A DNA stretch of 15,737 bases. Source: Bryobacterales bacterium. Lineage in GTDB: Bacteria; Cyanobacteriota; Vampirovibrionia; Obscuribacterales; Obscuribacteraceae. The translations under genes and the position numbers were made by a program. Below the pieces are notes generated by a model. That model ran no database searches and was not told the DNA's origin. It worked only from the letters and a program-made list of their open reading frames with translations. Each line of letters opens with the position of its first letter. Within the stretch, counting starts at the first letter, position 1. The stretch covers positions 1 through 15,737 of the forward strand of contig CAJCHQ010001061.1 of NCBI GenBank assembly GCA_903970295.1. The letters are read 5' to 3'. This document shows, in pieces, positions 14,228 through 15,737 of this stretch.

Positions 14228-15406
14228 CTATGGCTTCGTGGAAAATTCTTTGGGTCTTGCCCCAGATTTGGCTTGTTCGGTCAAAAACTGACCGAGCAGA
14301 CTGACTACTTGTTCTTGTTCTTCGAGACTGATGCGGTTCCAGAAGGGCAAGCGAATCAAGCACTCACCGACTGATTCGGTATTGGTCAGAGAGCCTTCGA
14401 CGCGACAGAATTTCTGCCCGGCCGGAGCCGAATGCAAGGGAACGTAGTGGAACATGGTGCCCACGCCTTTTTCGCGCATAAAGGTCAACAGAGGATCGCG
14501 CCACTCACCGTGAGCCAGCAAAATATAGAAGAGGTGTCCGTTCTGCCCGCAGTGCTCGGGCACGATTGGTCTTCTGATCAGACCACTCGCTTCCAGGGGA
14601 GCAAGCATTCTGTAGTAGTTGTTCCAAATTTCCAGGCGTCGGCTGGTTATTTCTTGCGCTGCTTCCAATTGAGCCCAGAGATAGGCCGCTTGCAATTCGC
14701 TGGGCAGGAATGAAGACCCGATGTCCATCCAGCGATATTTGTCTACTTGTCCTCTAAAAAACAAACTGCGGTTGGTACCTTTCTCGCGAATGATTTCGGC
14801 CCGTTCGATCAATTTCGGATCATTGACTAAAAGGGCACCACCTTCACCCGAAATGATGTTCTTGGTTTCATGAAAACTGAGAGCCGCCATATGGCTCACC
14901 GACCCGAGTTGACGGCCTTTGTAAGTGGAAAGAATTCCCTGGGCCGCATCTTCGATCACGAGCAGATTATATTCTTCAGCCAGAGCCAAGATGACATCCA
15001 TCTCACAACTGACACCGGCATAGTGCACAGGCACTATGGCTTTAGTTTTTTTGGTAATCGCTTTTCTGATCAGCTTCTCATCTATGTTTACAGTATCTGG
15101 ACGAATATCTACAAAGACTGGTACGGCGCCGCGCAAGACAAAAGCGTTGGCGGTCGAGACGAAGGTGAAAGAGGGCATGATTACTTCATCGCCTTCTTTC
15201 AAATCAGCCAGAATGGCAGCCATTTCCAGTGCTGCCGTGCATGAATTGGTGAGCAGGGCTTTTTTTGTTTGAATCGTGCTTTCCAGCCAGGCATGGCATT
15301 TTTTAGTGAAAGGGCCGTCTCCAGAAAGGTGAGCGTTATTAATCGCCTCTTCGATATAAGTTATTTCTTTGCCAGTGGCGTAGGGCTTATTGAAAGGTAT
15401 TGGCAT
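14228..15406 (-). CDS. rffA: dTDP-4-amino-4,6-dideoxygalactose transaminase (WecE/RffA)
   Basis: The 392-aa protein follows E. coli WecE (376 aa) along its whole length from memory: PFN.P...G.E..YI near the start, GDGPFT (29-34), PSFTFVSTANAFVLRGA (78-94), VPVHYAGVSCEMD (125-137), EDAAQG (152-157), SFHETKN with PLP-lysine K182, REKGTNRS.FFRGQVDKY and a late HYVPLH. WecE is a cytoplasmic PLP enzyme that transfers an amino group from glutamate to dTDP-4-keto-6-deoxyglucose, giving dTDP-4-amino-4,6-dideoxygalactose (dTDP-Fuc4N). Only a C-terminal tail of ~14 residues is extra. It lies between two methyltransferase genes on the same strand, 43 nt after the upstream one. This is the strongest clue that the locus makes a 4-amino-6-deoxy sugar. 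Confidence 0.95.
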   Translation of the reverse strand: MPIPFNKPYATGKEITYIEEAINNAHLSGDGPFTKKCHAWLESTIQTKKALLTNSCTAALEMAAILADLKEGDEVIMPSFTFVSTANAFVLRGAVPVFVDIRPDTVNIDEKLIRKAITKKTKAIVPVHYAGVSCEMDVILALAEEYNLLVIEDAAQGILSTYKGRQLGSVSHMAALSFHETKNIISGEGGALLVNDPKLIERAEIIREKGTNRSLFFRGQVDKYRWMDIGSSFLPSELQAAYLWAQLEAAQEITSRRLEIWNNYYRMLAPLEASGLIRRPIVPEHCGQNGHLFYILLAHGEWRDPLLTFMREKGVGTMFHYVPLHSAPAGQKFCRVEGSLTNTESVGECLIRLPFWNRISLEEQEQVVSLLGQFLTEQAKSGARPKEFSTKP

Positions 15407-15449
15407 AATTTTCTCGCGACGGTTTTTTGGAAAAATGCAGAAGCTATAG

Positions 15450-15737
15450 TCAGTTTCGATCGTGTAGTCCCTTGACCAGAACCGTGAATTCGTAGAGTTG
15501 TTCGTGAAATAAAATTTTCACATCTGTGCCGAAGTGCTTTTTGCAAAGTTCCTCGTAAACGACTGGATCGGCATAGAACAAATGGTCACGTCGGTAAATT
15601 TCGTCGGTTGGCAGGTTAAGCATATTGAATGAAAATCCGATCGAACTCGCCTGATAGAGGGTAGTGAGCATTTCCAAAACGGTGGTGCGCCAAGCCTCCA
15701 GAGGCGTATCCAATTTGACGTTGAGGATGCCGCTGGC
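15450..15737 (-). CDS. SAM-dependent methyltransferase, C-terminal part (runs off the window)
   Basis: The frame is open from the right edge to a stop at 15450-15452, giving 95 residues of the C-terminal end. ASGILNVKLDTPLEAWR, SSIGFSFNMLNLPTD, HLFYADP and LYEFTVLVKG follow the pattern of the C-terminal half of a class I methyltransferase group often found beside glycosyltransferase genes (ASGIFNVKL, GFAFN, YYADP, LYEFT(I/L)LV). The SAM-binding motif I would lie outside the window, so the call is by resemblance of the second half only. It is upstream of the WecE-like gene in the same direction, with 43 nt between them, and is probably in the same operon. Confidence 0.65.
   Translation of the reverse strand, partial: ASGILNVKLDTPLEAWRTTVLEMLTTLYQASSIGFSFNMLNLPTDEIYRRDHLFYADPVVYEELCKKHFGTDVKILFHEQLYEFTVLVKGLHDRN

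Noticed and set aside
1..15737. CRISPR array, tRNA or rRNA genes, transposase genes
   Set aside because: No regularly spaced repeats, cloverleaf-like segments or transposase motifs were seen on either strand.

Overview
The window reads as part of a cell-surface polysaccharide / glycan biosynthesis locus of a bacterium with roughly balanced GC content. It holds 13 genes or gene fragments and no tRNA, rRNA, CRISPR array or insertion sequence that I can recognise. The palindrome CGATCG occurs at least 20 times by hand count, about five times more often than chance in 15.7 kb, and it appears twice as the full cyanobacterial HIP1 octamer GCGATCGC. This hints at the Cyanobacteriota, possibly a non-photosynthetic Melainabacteria/Vampirovibrionia lineage. 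That placement is a low-confidence inference.

Left part (1-6645, + strand). The window opens in the last 51 codons of a DegT/DnrJ/EryC1-type aminotransferase whose 3' end overlaps a terminator-like hairpin. Two tandem, 2-nt-spaced paralogous polytopic membrane proteins follow. They look like GT-C glycosyltransferases, with an early acidic D-x-x-DE loop and a soluble C-terminal domain. After a 251-bp gap with a possible extended -10 promoter comes a class I SAM methyltransferase, then a large (about 706 aa) polytopic membrane protein that also looks GT-C-like.

Middle part (6678-10119, + strand). A compact gene set starts behind a plausible sigma-70-type promoter: WbqC-family protein, GtrB/DPM1-like family 2 glycosyltransferase, ATP-grasp ligase and metallophosphoesterase. 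The genes are 7 nt apart, abutting, and overlapping. The metallophosphoesterase has no ordinary start codon in front of its first metal-binding motif: the only in-frame ATG is directly followed by TGA. This cassette is the best candidate for a little-described glycan-decoration pathway, for example amino-acid or amide modification of a lipid-linked sugar.

Right part. Convergent to the cassette are an SDR sugar-nucleotide epimerase/reductase and a SAM methyltransferase (- strand, translationally overlapping). Divergent from these is an HTTM-domain membrane protein (+ strand), a bacterial relative of vitamin K-dependent carboxylase. Convergent to that is a - strand operon of a second methyltransferase (a clear paralog of the one at 3853), a WecE/RffA dTDP-4-amino-4,6-dideoxygalactose transaminase, and the C-terminal half of a further methyltransferase running off the window.

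Together the genes suggest synthesis of an amino-deoxysugar (WecE, SDR), its methylation or amidation (methyltransferases, WbqC, ATP-grasp), loading on a polyprenyl carrier (GT2) and transfer at the outer face of the membrane (GT-C-like proteins). The pathway order is inference; only the families are read from sequence.
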